A stretch of DNA of 54,109 bases from an uncultured Saprospiraceae bacterium (lineage in GTDB: Bacteria; Bacteroidota; Bacteroidia; Chitinophagales; Saprospiraceae), in assembly GCA_937928405.1 (NCBI GenBank), contig CALFWZ010000116.1:1-54109 (forward strand), read 5' to 3'. Every line of letters starts with the position of its first letter. Within the stretch, counting starts at the first letter, position 1. A model generated the notes under the pieces. That model had not been told where the DNA came from. It saw nothing but the letters and a program-made list of their open reading frames with translations, and did no database searches. Position numbers and translations under genes: made by a program. Shown here piece by piece: positions 9,591 through 18,939 of this stretch.

Positions 9591-9600
9591 TATCTGTATT

Positions 9601-12600
9601 TTATTGAGTATTCTTAACATATTCTCTGGTTTCTTGAATCGTTTTAATTCCTTTAGCCGTCTCTTTCTTTACTAGGAAAAGATTCCCCTCTTCATCGTAC
9701 TGATAAAAAGTAGCGTAATTGTTATTATCTAAGACTGCACTTAATCGATAATTGACCGGATCGTAGACATAGGTTTGAATATTTCCATCAAGTGGATAAA
9801 TTCTTATATCATCATAATAGACGGGCCCACTACCTAACTTACCAAATCCAATCGTCCAAGATCCATCTGGAGACGATTCTCCTGCCTCTGCGGTAAAGAT
9901 TCCTTCAATCCGTTGCCAACCATTGATCATAGGACCTGAAGGAGGGAAGCTAATAAAACCATTTCCTGCTCCTGGATCGTATCTCAGATCGGCCTCCTCA
10001 CTTAAGTCAAAATCATCATAATTTGGCCCCATACTTACCCAGCCACTGATGACATACTGTTTACCAGGTTGTAACTCTGTACTGGCTTGGTTGAAATTAA
10101 TATCTTCTTCGATTTTCAAGCTCTTTTTTCCAGTATGACTCCATTCAGACGCAACGGCAATTCTGTTTACTAAATCAGGATCAGAAATACAGAGCGTAGG
10201 TTCATTAGAAGGAGCTACTACTTTCTCTTGTCGAATTACGATCTTTCCGGTTGTGATACCCGTAGGTAGGTTACAACCCGTTCGAGTGTCCAAGGTGAGT
10301 ACACACATTTGCTTTCCAAAATCATTGGTAATAGCTGTAGGTGGAGTACCTATTGTAGCTGCGTCTATGGCAGTAATATCCGCAGTGGCTTCGTATTCAA
10401 CACCATTTTCGTCTTCCAGGACCAATAAGGCATAAGCATCTCCCAAAAGAATATTGGGATAATAAATTTGATCAATATATACTTGATCGCCACCATCATA
10501 TCCTCCTACTATTTCATAAGTATTATTAATGTATTTTGTTGTTCTATCAGAACCACTGCATACAAAGTCTAGATTTCCTTTTTCTTCTTCTAATTCTATG
10601 GTTTCAAATCCTTCAAAGGCGATTTCATAGTGACTAGCATTCGCAGCTACAGCAATAGGGAGATTATCTTTATAAGCATATAAAGCAGAACTGTGAAGTC
10701 CGATAATATCTCGATTTTCTACCTCTTCCCCATTAGCAGCATATTTGGTGATTCGATTGGTTTCTTTCCAATTTTCTGCTCCGGTGGAGTATTTGAAAAA
10801 TGGGTTTTGCCAATTGAAAAAAGTGAAGTTATCAAAATCACCATCTGTCTGTAAATTAGGTACGACTGCTGGAGGTGTAGCGCTTAGATCAATTGAGGAG
10901 TTTCTTTCATCAACATAGGTATAATTTTGGAATGGGCGCCAGACGCCTAATTCACCATATTCATATTTTGTGTTTTCATTATCAAAAACATAGGTACTTG
11001 TTCCAATTGTTCCTCCACTAGAATTATTGGGACAGATGTCATAGTATTCACAACCCTCATTTTGTGTAAAGTAAGTGATGTTATAGCCTAATATTTGATC
11101 ATAAAAAGTATAATCATTATTCCCTGTAATTGTTCCTGCTAAATAACGACTCCCATTAGATTCCTGTCCGTAAATTACAATTGGAAAAATATTTACAAAG
11201 TCGGTCTCATCACTTGTACAACCTAGAAGCATGCAATCATTATTGTCAGTAGTATTATTATGGAAACATTGGCCTGAATCCCACCATCTATTACAAAAGT
11301 ATGGACCTGCAGGATTTGAATTATTGGGCATTATCGATAACTCATATCTTTGTGTACCTGGTAATCTTAGACAATTATCAGATGGATTGTTGTCATTTGG
11401 ATACGAAGAACCAAGAAATACTTGATATCCTTCATCACCATCAAATAGAAATTCTTCTTCTATTTGAAGGAAATGTAAGATGTTTACACAATTACCAGTA
11501 TCGAGCTGTGTTACTTCAATCGATCTTGGTCCTCTCTTAGTTCTTTCAAGATCCCATTTATCTGAGTAAGTAACTGCTGAGGCATTTAGTACCTCATTCA
11601 TTGTTACTGTTGCTATATTGCTTTGAGTTTGACCAGAAGGCATATCTATGTTAGTAGGAGAAGAGACAGGGGTTCTCGAATTGGTCGGATTCCTAAGAGC
11701 GGTTACAGAACCAGACTTAGCAGTTAGATGATTTCTGTTGCCAGATCTAAAAACCATTACTTCTGCTATTTGGCTTGATAAGATTTCTGTCAAATCTTCG
11801 TTTTCAAGTAGAAAAACTTGATCACCATTGATTACCTTATCTCTGACAAATGTGTATTTTCTATTTGAGCAAAAAGAAACAAAATCATTACAATCGACCT
11901 CAGTAACAAAATTTGTAATGATAAATTCATCCCCTGGGATCGGTTGATAATTTGTGCCATTTCCTAGAGGTTGCATGGTAAACAACCCACAGGATTCGTC
12001 AGCACCAAGGGATACTTCAAATTTAGTTCCCCAATTTTCGTAAGCTGCTCCCATTCTATTATAAGCAAATCTGGCAGGAATATTATAATTGTAAATTTTA
12101 TCAAATTGATCACCAGATGGATCCGAGGACTGAAGATCTTTATAACTATTATTTACCGTAGTAAGTAATGGCTCTCCTGTCAAAGGATCAAAGATCAGAT
12201 TGCTGGTAGTAATATTTCCTTGTCCATCAAAAGCATCTGTTTTTTCTAGAATACCTGATTGTCTAATTATCTTGTTTGTTACAGCTGTTCTAGTACGACT
12301 CTCGTTGGTATTGGCAGCTGGTGCTCCTCCAGGTAAAAAGATGAAGGGCGGTGTATAATCTCCATTTAATCCAAAGGCAAGTTCGGCTGAAAAAGATTCT
12401 TTTTCTCTCATGTCTACAAAAAAGTCATAGTCGACTCCAAGTTCTTTTGTATCTGTGACTGCATCCACAATAGGATCTCCATTCTCATCTACGGAAGCAT
12501 CATTTACTAAAACCTCAACCTTATTATCCAATACTTTTATTTTATGATTTTTACCACTTATCGTCGTCGTTACTTTGTCATTTGATTTATAAGAATATTC

Positions 12601-15600
12601 CACTTTGCTTAGAAGGGTAGACTCATCAAATTCCGTCATATTCACTTGATCTAAATTATATCTTTCGTAATGTGAAACTTCTTTTGGTTTGCCATGCATG
12701 TCATTTAGGGTTATTGCATACCCTTGGCTCCCTGTAAATTTATCAAATGAAAAGCTTGCAACTAGTAAGGGAATAAGTCGGATGGGACTTACCCATTTAT
12801 CAAGAAAGGTTTCTTCGGCTATAATTGGATAGTCTTTCGCAGTATAAAACTTATTGACGGTTACCCCTGTGGTTGCAAATCCAGGTGGTAAATTATTAGT
12901 TTTACCAGAAATAGATTTATGTGTGGCTAAACTTTTAACCCTTACCTCACTATATCCAACAGAAGCGCCTGGTAAATAGCTTTCGTTAATAGGATATTCA
13001 AAAAATATACTTTTATCCGTTTTTAAATAATTCTCAATGGACCATTCCTTCGCATACTTTAATGCACATGCTTCATATCCCACTGAAGGTTCATTAGAAG
13101 CAACCCCACTACTGATCTCTACTCCATTTTCTAAAGTTTTATATTCATAGACTTGACCATAGGTTGGCACATCATCCACAAGGCTATATCCATCACCATC
13201 TATATCCCAATTATCTTGTAACACAACTTTTTTAACTCTGCTTCCACCTCCTTTTTTAATTTTATCTGGTGTATTCAACCTGATGAAGGAATTTTCGATA
13301 TCTATCTGACTACCATATTCGTTTTGAGCGCATAATTTGTAATATTTTTTAAATAAATTTTTGATTTCACCCATTGAACTAGCAAAAGCTTCGATAAGCT
13401 CAATAATGCCGTCTTCATTTTGAACTGAGTTAAAATTATTTTGAGACTGAGCTATTTTTGATGGAAAATTTAATTTTAGATAATGCCATGCGGTAACTGC
13501 AAAAGGATGATGATACTTGTTCTTTTTGACTCTTATAGGTTTAAGTTTTACAAACCCAAGTGTTCTACCTCCAATTGTTTCAATACCCACCACATCTTCG
13601 TTACTAGGTGCCTCATCATCAATAGCCGCATAGCCAGAAACATACTCAGAAGCATTACCATCAGAAGCCTCATCAAGACAATCAGAAACAGGATTTTTTA
13701 AATTGACCTTTGTTTTGAAGAAAATCTGACCACTTCTTATTTTACCATTACTATCATAAGTTGCATTATGCACATCACTAAAATATTGATTGATATCATT
13801 AACCCCGTCTTCCAATTCAAAATAAACTTTTAGATCTTCGTCAGAAAGAGGATCTTCAGGATGATTATTAATACCTCCTGTACTATTGGTATTGATTTTA
13901 AGACAGGGTTCATCATCTGGGTTTGCTATTTTAAACATTTGCATGGCCGTTCTATCCTGCACATAAGCATAATCATCAGATTCATATTCTATATTTATAC
14001 TAGCACCAGAGGGTAATTTGATTTTGTTAAGGCTCCAAGCTGAGGCATTTTCATCTACTATGTTCTGAGAATTATCCGTTTGAAGCGAATATGGATGCAT
14101 ATGCTCTTGCCCATCTTTATATTGGTAAGTTCCCCAACGATCATAATTAAATTCACTATATTGAGGGTTTTTATCTGAATAGAAAAATTCATAAGGTGAA
14201 AGACTTCCACGACTACTATTCTGATATTCAAAATGCAATTTCTTTAGGGTTAATTTACCACTACTACTGTTTTGTGTATGATTACATAAGTCGTAAAAGT
14301 CATTCGTTTCATATCCACCATTGAAAACAACTTTTTTTATAGGTATGGCGCCATCAATAACATTTCCTCCATTATCGAGTCTTTCTAATTTAGAGTATAA
14401 TCGAATTTCCTTTAATTTATAGGAAAAAGCTCCTTTATCATCACTCTCTTGAAAAATAGTTGCTGCACCTCGACCATCTTCTCGACTCATAATTTCAAAT
14501 TCGGCAATATGTGTCTTAGTTTCTGCTGTTGCCAGATAATATTGTTCTCTTTCACCATACAGTATGGAACCCATATTATCTGAATCATCAGATCTATGAC
14601 CAATAAGATTATTAGCACCTGCGAAGGGAGTTTTCCATTTTAGGTCCGCCGTTTTCACATAATTAAATTTCACCCAATATCCATAATCACCATCCGAAGG
14701 ACCTGGTATCTCATCTAAATCAACATAATCTGCACCAAGAACAGAAGTCAAAAGATTGGTATGAACGTATTTAGGTATGACATTATGATTGAGGTACTCT
14801 TTCGTGGTAGATACCTTATGATCAAAACTTCCGTCGAATTTGAGATAATTCGTATTGGTTGGTGAATCTTTATCCGCTGCCGCCGCATCAGTACTAAACT
14901 GAATATCTTCTTGTGTTAAATTAACGATTGGTAAGCCATAAACATATCTCATACCATTGGGCATAAGATCAGTTATCCCTGCAATATGATGATCTTCAAG
15001 ATTATCATAAGTATAAGGAGTTAAGTTATTTTTGGAGTAATCATTAATTGAACTTGCATCAAAATACCCGAAATCGTATTCCTTTATCTTACCGCCAAGA
15101 TTAATGATTTGAAATTTTGTTAATGGCTGAATGGAGGAGGAGCGCGGTTTTCTTTCTAAGCGATGACTTTGGTCAATAGCAACTGATTGGTTATTGTTCT
15201 TTTCTAGCCTACTACTAGAGTCGTAATTTTTTTTATCTCTTCCATTACCTAGCTTAATTCCAACGGCATCTTTTCCTCCAATGTAATCATATGTATTTAG
15301 ATCTTCTGCAGTTTTCTCGCCTGCTGATTTAAAATAAAAAGGTTCATAGCTTGGATCGCCTGCTACTTCATCTTTAAAATGAAATTTATGTAAATTATGA
15401 CTTGGTGAAATATCCCAACTTCCAGATTCACTAAATGAGACATTTGAACCGCCATCTCCCCCTAAATCAAATGCTGAAGAAAAATTTGCATCAAATCCAA
15501 TTTTCCCTCCCGTTGATTCAGATGCTTGATATGGATCACTAAATATTCCAACATCTGACCTATATGGTCTATATGAACCTCCTGTACCTTGCCCCATTAC

Positions 15601-16785
15601 TGTATATACATCTGGTGTCGCCACCGGAATAGCTAGGTTTGAGGAGGTTTCAAAAATACTCCCATCTTTTTCTCTGTTAAAGTCCAGAAGATGCGTATCA
15701 AAATTATCATGCGGTCGTGAATAAAGATACCCATATGCCTCATCCGATTTAAACCTATTTTTATATCTAAGTTTCTGTGATGAATAATTAACATTTACGT
15801 TTACTCCGATTCCTATAGGTGGAGGAACAAAAAGCCCAAGAACCAAACTACCGCCAAAGTTTTTTCCTCTATACGGCATGGCCACTTGTGGCGAAAATGA
15901 GGCCTTATTAAATGAATAGGTTGCACCACCACCACTATATGTCGCAGCCTCATCAGTATATTTTTCACCGTCTTTATTTGTACCATTTTTTTCTTCCATC
16001 CTTGAATTTGAATATCCTAAGGATAAATTTTGAGCTCCTTCTCTAGAGCTAACACTAAGTGATAGATTCATACGCCCCAAATCACCTTTAGCATCTCCAA
16101 TAGAAAGGGACGGATTAAAATAGGCTCCATCATATGAACTAACCCCTAAACTTGCACCTATTCCAAAGGTTCCATTTCCGTCAGAATTTAGCATCGTCAT
16201 ACTTGGAGATAAACTGAATCCTACTCCTATTCCTTTGTAAGTATTATGCATGACTCGCATTCCTAACCCAAGTCCTATTCTAGCTCTAGCTTCGGCGTCA
16301 GTGCCACCTGCATCAGCCCCTCCCCCTTGTGCTTTTTTGAAAGCAATCAACTCTACATTTGCTCCCCGTCCAATTTGCCAAGTCGTGTTAGCTAGCATAT
16401 CCATTTTTCTTTGAACTAGATCCCCATTAAAATCATCTGGCAATCCACGCATCGTTCGCGTAATCGCTCCATGATTCATACTCCAACCCAAGCCAACCCA
16501 GCTAGCCTCTTGATCCATCGTGATACCAGAGTGATAAGAGAGATTAAATGGATATCCTCCATCGGGGCCAGGCAATTCAAACAAGGGAATATTATAGGTA
16601 AAATCTCCCGAAAAAAGGTCTACCATTTGGGTGGTTCCAACGGGTTCAAATTCGTTAAATTCTGGCTGAGTAGGTCCAGAGGTCAGCGCTAGGGCTGCCA
16701 CAGGAAATACCGTTTGCAACAATAATAATACAGCCATGGAGATGGCTACCTTATGGTGAAATCCAGTAGGTCGAAGCAATTTCAT
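9601..16785 (-). CDS. Giant secreted SpvB/TcB-like cage protein with few YD motifs
   Basis: This 2394-residue protein has an N-terminal signal segment (about residues 10-34, VAISMAVLLLLQTVFPVAALAL). It then shows the sequence typical of Bacteroidota partners of RHS proteins: MVDLFSGDFTYNIPLFELPGP, YHSGITMDQEASWVGLGW and AITRTMRGLPDDFNGD (about 50-125). This resembles the SpvB/TcaC-type start of TcB cocoon proteins. The middle is a long beta-rich region with no clear catalytic motif. Near the C-terminus is a carbohydrate-binding-module-like jelly roll (QLYVISGW-type strands, YYDDIRIYPLDG, about 2230-2335), then two YD-like motifs (YVYDPVNYRLSAVLD, FYQYDEEGNLFLV). It has no RHS core and no DPxG cleavage region, unlike the protein encoded by 1566-8861. 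It starts three bases after the upstream lipoprotein gene ends, so it is translationally linked to it. Confidence 0.85.
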   Translation of the reverse strand: MKLLRPTGFHHKVAISMAVLLLLQTVFPVAALALTSGPTQPEFNEFEPVGTTQMVDLFSGDFTYNIPLFELPGPDGGYPFNLSYHSGITMDQEASWVGLGWSMNHGAITRTMRGLPDDFNGDLVQRKMDMLANTTWQIGRGANVELIAFKKAQGGGADAGGTDAEARARIGLGLGMRVMHNTYKGIGVGFSLSPSMTMLNSDGNGTFGIGASLGVSSYDGAYFNPSLSIGDAKGDLGRMNLSLSVSSREGAQNLSLGYSNSRMEEKNGTNKDGEKYTDEAATYSGGGATYSFNKASFSPQVAMPYRGKNFGGSLVLGLFVPPPIGIGVNVNVNYSSQKLRYKNRFKSDEAYGYLYSRPHDNFDTHLLDFNREKDGSIFETSSNLAIPVATPDVYTVMGQGTGGSYRPYRSDVGIFSDPYQASESTGGKIGFDANFSSAFDLGGDGGSNVSFSESGSWDISPSHNLHKFHFKDEVAGDPSYEPFYFKSAGEKTAEDLNTYDYIGGKDAVGIKLGNGRDKKNYDSSSRLEKNNNQSVAIDQSHRLERKPRSSSIQPLTKFQIINLGGKIKEYDFGYFDASSINDYSKNNLTPYTYDNLEDHHIAGITDLMPNGMRYVYGLPIVNLTQEDIQFSTDAAAADKDSPTNTNYLKFDGSFDHKVSTTKEYLNHNVIPKYVHTNLLTSVLGADYVDLDEIPGPSDGDYGYWVKFNYVKTADLKWKTPFAGANNLIGHRSDDSDNMGSILYGEREQYYLATAETKTHIAEFEIMSREDGRGAATIFQESDDKGAFSYKLKEIRLYSKLERLDNGGNVIDGAIPIKKVVFNGGYETNDFYDLCNHTQNSSSGKLTLKKLHFEYQNSSRGSLSPYEFFYSDKNPQYSEFNYDRWGTYQYKDGQEHMHPYSLQTDNSQNIVDENASAWSLNKIKLPSGASINIEYESDDYAYVQDRTAMQMFKIANPDDEPCLKINTNSTGGINNHPEDPLSDEDLKVYFELEDGVNDINQYFSDVHNATYDSNGKIRSGQIFFKTKVNLKNPVSDCLDEASDGNASEYVSGYAAIDDEAPSNEDVVGIETIGGRTLGFVKLKPIRVKKNKYHHPFAVTAWHYLKLNFPSKIAQSQNNFNSVQNEDGIIELIEAFASSMGEIKNLFKKYYKLCAQNEYGSQIDIENSFIRLNTPDKIKKGGGSRVKKVVLQDNWDIDGDGYSLVDDVPTYGQVYEYKTLENGVEISSGVASNEPSVGYEACALKYAKEWSIENYLKTDKSIFFEYPINESYLPGASVGYSEVRVKSLATHKSISGKTNNLPPGFATTGVTVNKFYTAKDYPIIAEETFLDKWVSPIRLIPLLVASFSFDKFTGSQGYAITLNDMHGKPKEVSHYERYNLDQVNMTEFDESTLLSKVEYSYKSNDKVTTTISGKNHKIKVLDNKVEVLVNDASVDENGDPIVDAVTDTKELGVDYDFFVDMREKESFSAELAFGLNGDYTPPFIFLPGGAPAANTNESRTRTAVTNKIIRQSGILEKTDAFDGQGNITTSNLIFDPLTGEPLLTTVNNSYKDLQSSDPSGDQFDKIYNYNIPARFAYNRMGAAYENWGTKFEVSLGADESCGLFTMQPLGNGTNYQPIPGDEFIITNFVTEVDCNDFVSFCSNRKYTFVRDKVINGDQVFLLENEDLTEILSSQIAEVMVFRSGNRNHLTAKSGSVTALRNPTNSRTPVSSPTNIDMPSGQTQSNIATVTMNEVLNASAVTYSDKWDLERTKRGPRSIEVTQLDTGNCVNILHFLQIEEEFLFDGDEGYQVFLGSSYPNDNNPSDNCLRLPGTQRYELSIMPNNSNPAGPYFCNRWWDSGQCFHNNTTDNNDCMLLGCTSDETDFVNIFPIVIYGQESNGSRYLAGTITGNNDYTFYDQILGYNITYFTQNEGCEYYDICPNNSSGGTIGTSTYVFDNENTKYEYGELGVWRPFQNYTYVDERNSSIDLSATPPAVVPNLQTDGDFDNFTFFNWQNPFFKYSTGAENWKETNRITKYAANGEEVENRDIIGLHSSALYAYKDNLPIAVAANASHYEIAFEGFETIELEEEKGNLDFVCSGSDRTTKYINNTYEIVGGYDGGDQVYIDQIYYPNILLGDAYALLVLEDENGVEYEATADITAIDAATIGTPPTAITNDFGKQMCVLTLDTRTGCNLPTGITTGKIVIRQEKVVAPSNEPTLCISDPDLVNRIAVASEWSHTGKKSLKIEEDINFNQASTELQPGKQYVISGWVSMGPNYDDFDLSEEADLRYDPGAGNGFISFPPSGPMINGWQRIEGIFTAEAGESSPDGSWTIGFGKLGSGPVYYDDIRIYPLDGNIQTYVYDPVNYRLSAVLDNNNYATFYQYDEEGNLFLVKKETAKGIKTIQETREYVKNTQ

Positions 16786-16788
16786 TTC

Positions 16789-17400
16789 TTAGATTTTTAA
16801 GTTGGGTATGTTCTTAATATGGTCTTTCTTAAACTTTATCTTCAGTGGTCCAGTGGCTAGAATCGGTGTATCTAGCAGTAGGGTTTTATCATTATGGTAA
16901 TTTTGGTCTGGCTCTTCAAAGGCAACCACAAAGGTTCGATGGTTAGATAAATCAAAAGATCGCTCAAAATGATAAAGTACTGGAGCTAAGGTATCTTGCC
17001 CCTGAATCATTCGAATGTCATGCTTCATATGAAAAGACAAATAATACAATCGTTCTTGCTGTTCGGTATCATTTTGAATTCCATATTTGGTAATATCCAT
17101 TTGAGTATTCCCCGTAAATCCTATTTTTAGATTATAATATTGTAGACCTTCGAGTTCTTCTTTTCGATGCTGATATGCCTTAGGATCAATATTATTTTTA
17201 CGGAATTCATTGGCGATCACATAGTCTACTGGACGATACTGAACGTCGAGTAACAATGACCCAATTGCCTTTTGTTTGTGTAATCCGTTATCGGTGCTGC
17301 GCACAAACTTCACTAGATCAATTGGCTTGACTTCGCTTTGACATCCTTGTAAAAACAATACAACCAATCCTAACCACATAAATACTTTATAAGCCTTCAT
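16789..17400 (-). CDS. Lipoprotein of unknown function
   Basis: This 203-residue protein has the signal sequence MKAYKVFMWLGLVVLFLQGC; Cys20 is in a good lipobox. The mature part contains alternating strands such as YYNLKIGFTGNTQMDITKYG and YLSFHMKHDIRMIQGQDTLAPV, suggesting a beta-sandwich, but I do not recognise the family. Its start overlaps the end of the OmpH-like gene by 14 bases, and its stop is three bases from the start of the cage-protein gene. This tight packing points to a common function in export or assembly of the RHS proteins (inference). Confidence 0.75.
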   Translation of the reverse strand: MKAYKVFMWLGLVVLFLQGCQSEVKPIDLVKFVRSTDNGLHKQKAIGSLLLDVQYRPVDYVIANEFRKNNIDPKAYQHRKEELEGLQYYNLKIGFTGNTQMDITKYGIQNDTEQQERLYYLSFHMKHDIRMIQGQDTLAPVLYHFERSFDLSNHRTFVVAFEEPDQNYHNDKTLLLDTPILATGPLKIKFKKDHIKNIPNLKI

Positions 17401-17905
17401 ATCTTTGATTTATGTGGTTGATAATTTCTTCCGTAATATTATTAGCAGAACTTCCGTACATCAAGGAACCATTTCCGTTAGCACCATAGATAAAGTCGTA
17501 ACCATTGTCTTTACCATAGTCCGTTACATATTGATTGATTTGCGTCCATACTTTCTCGGAATAAGACTCGTCTTGGATTTGGTATTGCTCGCTAAATTGA
17601 GCATTGAGATATTTATAAGTCTGCTTTGTATTTTGTAGTTTGGCTAAAACGGCCTGACCATTTTTTGCACTTTCTGCTGCTTGCTGTAAGGATCGAATGG
17701 TTAATTCCATAGAATCCAACATTGACTTTTGTTGGTTCTTAAGCTTATCTAATCTAAAAGCAAGTTCTTTTTTGCCTGCAAAGCTTTCAAAGACTTCGCC
17801 TAGATTTACATACGCCGTCTTCGGCTGATTCATCCAAGTGTATCCGGTGACACTGAGGCAGATCGCGCAGCATAATGCGGCGGATAGGATAGTAAGTTTA
17901 TTCAT
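17387..17905 (-). CDS. OmpH/Skp-family periplasmic chaperone-like protein
   Basis: This 172-residue protein starts with a hydrophobic segment (residues 5-25) and then TAYVNLGEVFESFAGKKELAF, the hallmark beginning of OmpH/Skp chaperones. The centre (about 45-115) is a long coiled coil rich in Lys, Gln and Leu, as expected for the tentacles of Skp, and the C-terminus (YDFIYGANGNGSLMYG...ITEEIINHIN) returns to the beta base, again typical. Family role: binding unfolded exported proteins in the periplasm. Genome copies of Skp normally sit beside bamA or lpxD; here it is embedded in an RHS operon, so a dedicated chaperone for the giant secreted proteins is a reasonable inference. The segment before TAYVN may be an uncleaved anchor. 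Confidence 0.85.
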   Translation of the reverse strand: MNKLTILSAALCCAICLSVTGYTWMNQPKTAYVNLGEVFESFAGKKELAFRLDKLKNQQKSMLDSMELTIRSLQQAAESAKNGQAVLAKLQNTKQTYKYLNAQFSEQYQIQDESYSEKVWTQINQYVTDYGKDNGYDFIYGANGNGSLMYGSSANNITEEIINHINQRYEGL

Positions 17906-17906
17906 G

Positions 17907-17920
17907 ATTATGGTATTTTG
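17907..17920 (-). promoter_or_regulatory. Repeated leader motif before OmpH-like gene
   Basis: On the minus strand this is CAAAATACCATAAT, ending one base before the start codon at 17905. The same 14 bases occur at 18887-18900 ahead of the gene 17935-18882. It may act in ribosome binding or translational control, but two copies are thin support. Confidence 0.35.
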
Positions 17921-17934
17921 TTTTGGTTACTAAT

Positions 17935-18882
17935 TTAATTACTTGGTGGGTTTGGACAGGTAACATCACCCGTTTTCACCCTCAGCTTATATTTTTCGCC
18001 TTTGTTAGCTCCTGTTACCTCCAGCGTATAAAAAGTATTAGAAACCAGGTCGTTGTTTGCTTCAATATTCTGCCAATTGACACCGTAAACATTTGCCAGA
18101 GAAGTATTAAATACTGGATTTCGCTGCCAATCATAAATCTTACATTTTATAAAATCATTTTCATTTGTCGTAATCGCATAATCTTCGATATATTGAAAGT
18201 TAATTTTAGCACACTCTAATTGGACATAGCTACCATCTAATTGCTTTTTGAGTTTGGTGTAGGTGCGGGGATCGCCACCAGAAGGAGTACCTATCGGGAG
18301 GACAGGTTCAGGAAAAGTAAATGTTATGTTTGGCCTATTCCCCGTTTGCGTACCGGTATTGAGAACAACCATAGTAGCAAACATAACACCCGTTGGTGCA
18401 TTAGGATCATCAAAAATAACTTCCGCATTTTTATACCCAATTATGTGCCCATCATTTCTTTCTATTCTCAAATAATCTCCATTTACAAAAGAGGTACTAC
18501 CTATACTGCTATTAGGATTATCGCTTCGAAAGGCTTCAATTTGTTCATTATTTAGCTGTAAACTATAGGAAATAGCATTATTGCCAACCGTACTAAGTTT
18601 GAAATAGACGGTTTCATTAGGGGTAAAAAAATCTAAGACCCATTGCGCTGCACCTTCCTCTCCAGTATCAAGTCGATACAAATCAACCTGATTATGCAAA
18701 ACCTCTCCCTCAAAATTTATATCTGTATCTATATCCGTGGGTTCGATTAGATCTAACTCTGTAGTACCACTATTATTGATGATATTGGCATTAACAACTT
18801 GTTGTGCCTTACTCTGAACAAAACAAAATAAGAACAGACTGAAAAGTACTACATACGTTTTTAGAATAAAAAAACCTTTCAT
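17935..18882 (-). CDS. Secreted protein of unknown function in the RHS locus
   Basis: This 315-residue protein has a signal peptide (about residues 1-26, ending QSKAQ). The mature protein starts with beta-rich sequence (NANIINNSGTTELDLIEPTDIDTD) and contains an LYRLDTGEEGAAQWVLDFFTPNETVYFKL stretch that looks like a beta-sandwich domain, then a second beta region with one Cys pair near the end (CAKINFQYIED ... VTCPNPPSN). No catalytic motif or T9SS-type C-terminal signal was recognised. It lies between the tail-fibre-like gene (57-base gap) and the OmpH-like gene (29-base gap) on the same strand, so it probably shares their transcript. Confidence 0.7.
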   Translation of the reverse strand: MKGFFILKTYVVLFSLFLFCFVQSKAQQVVNANIINNSGTTELDLIEPTDIDTDINFEGEVLHNQVDLYRLDTGEEGAAQWVLDFFTPNETVYFKLSTVGNNAISYSLQLNNEQIEAFRSDNPNSSIGSTSFVNGDYLRIERNDGHIIGYKNAEVIFDDPNAPTGVMFATMVVLNTGTQTGNRPNITFTFPEPVLPIGTPSGGDPRTYTKLKKQLDGSYVQLECAKINFQYIEDYAITTNENDFIKCKIYDWQRNPVFNTSLANVYGVNWQNIEANNDLVSNTFYTLEVTGANKGEKYKLRVKTGDVTCPNPPSN

Positions 18883-18886
18883 ATTA

Positions 18887-18900
18887 ATTATGGTATTTTG
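18887..18900 (-). promoter_or_regulatory. Second copy of the repeated leader motif
   Basis: CAAAATACCATAAT on the minus strand, ending four bases before the start codon at 18882; identical to 17907-17920. Confidence 0.35.
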
Positions 18901-18939
18901 GTATTCAAAAAATAAAAAAGCAAAGGGAGTTGAATTAAA

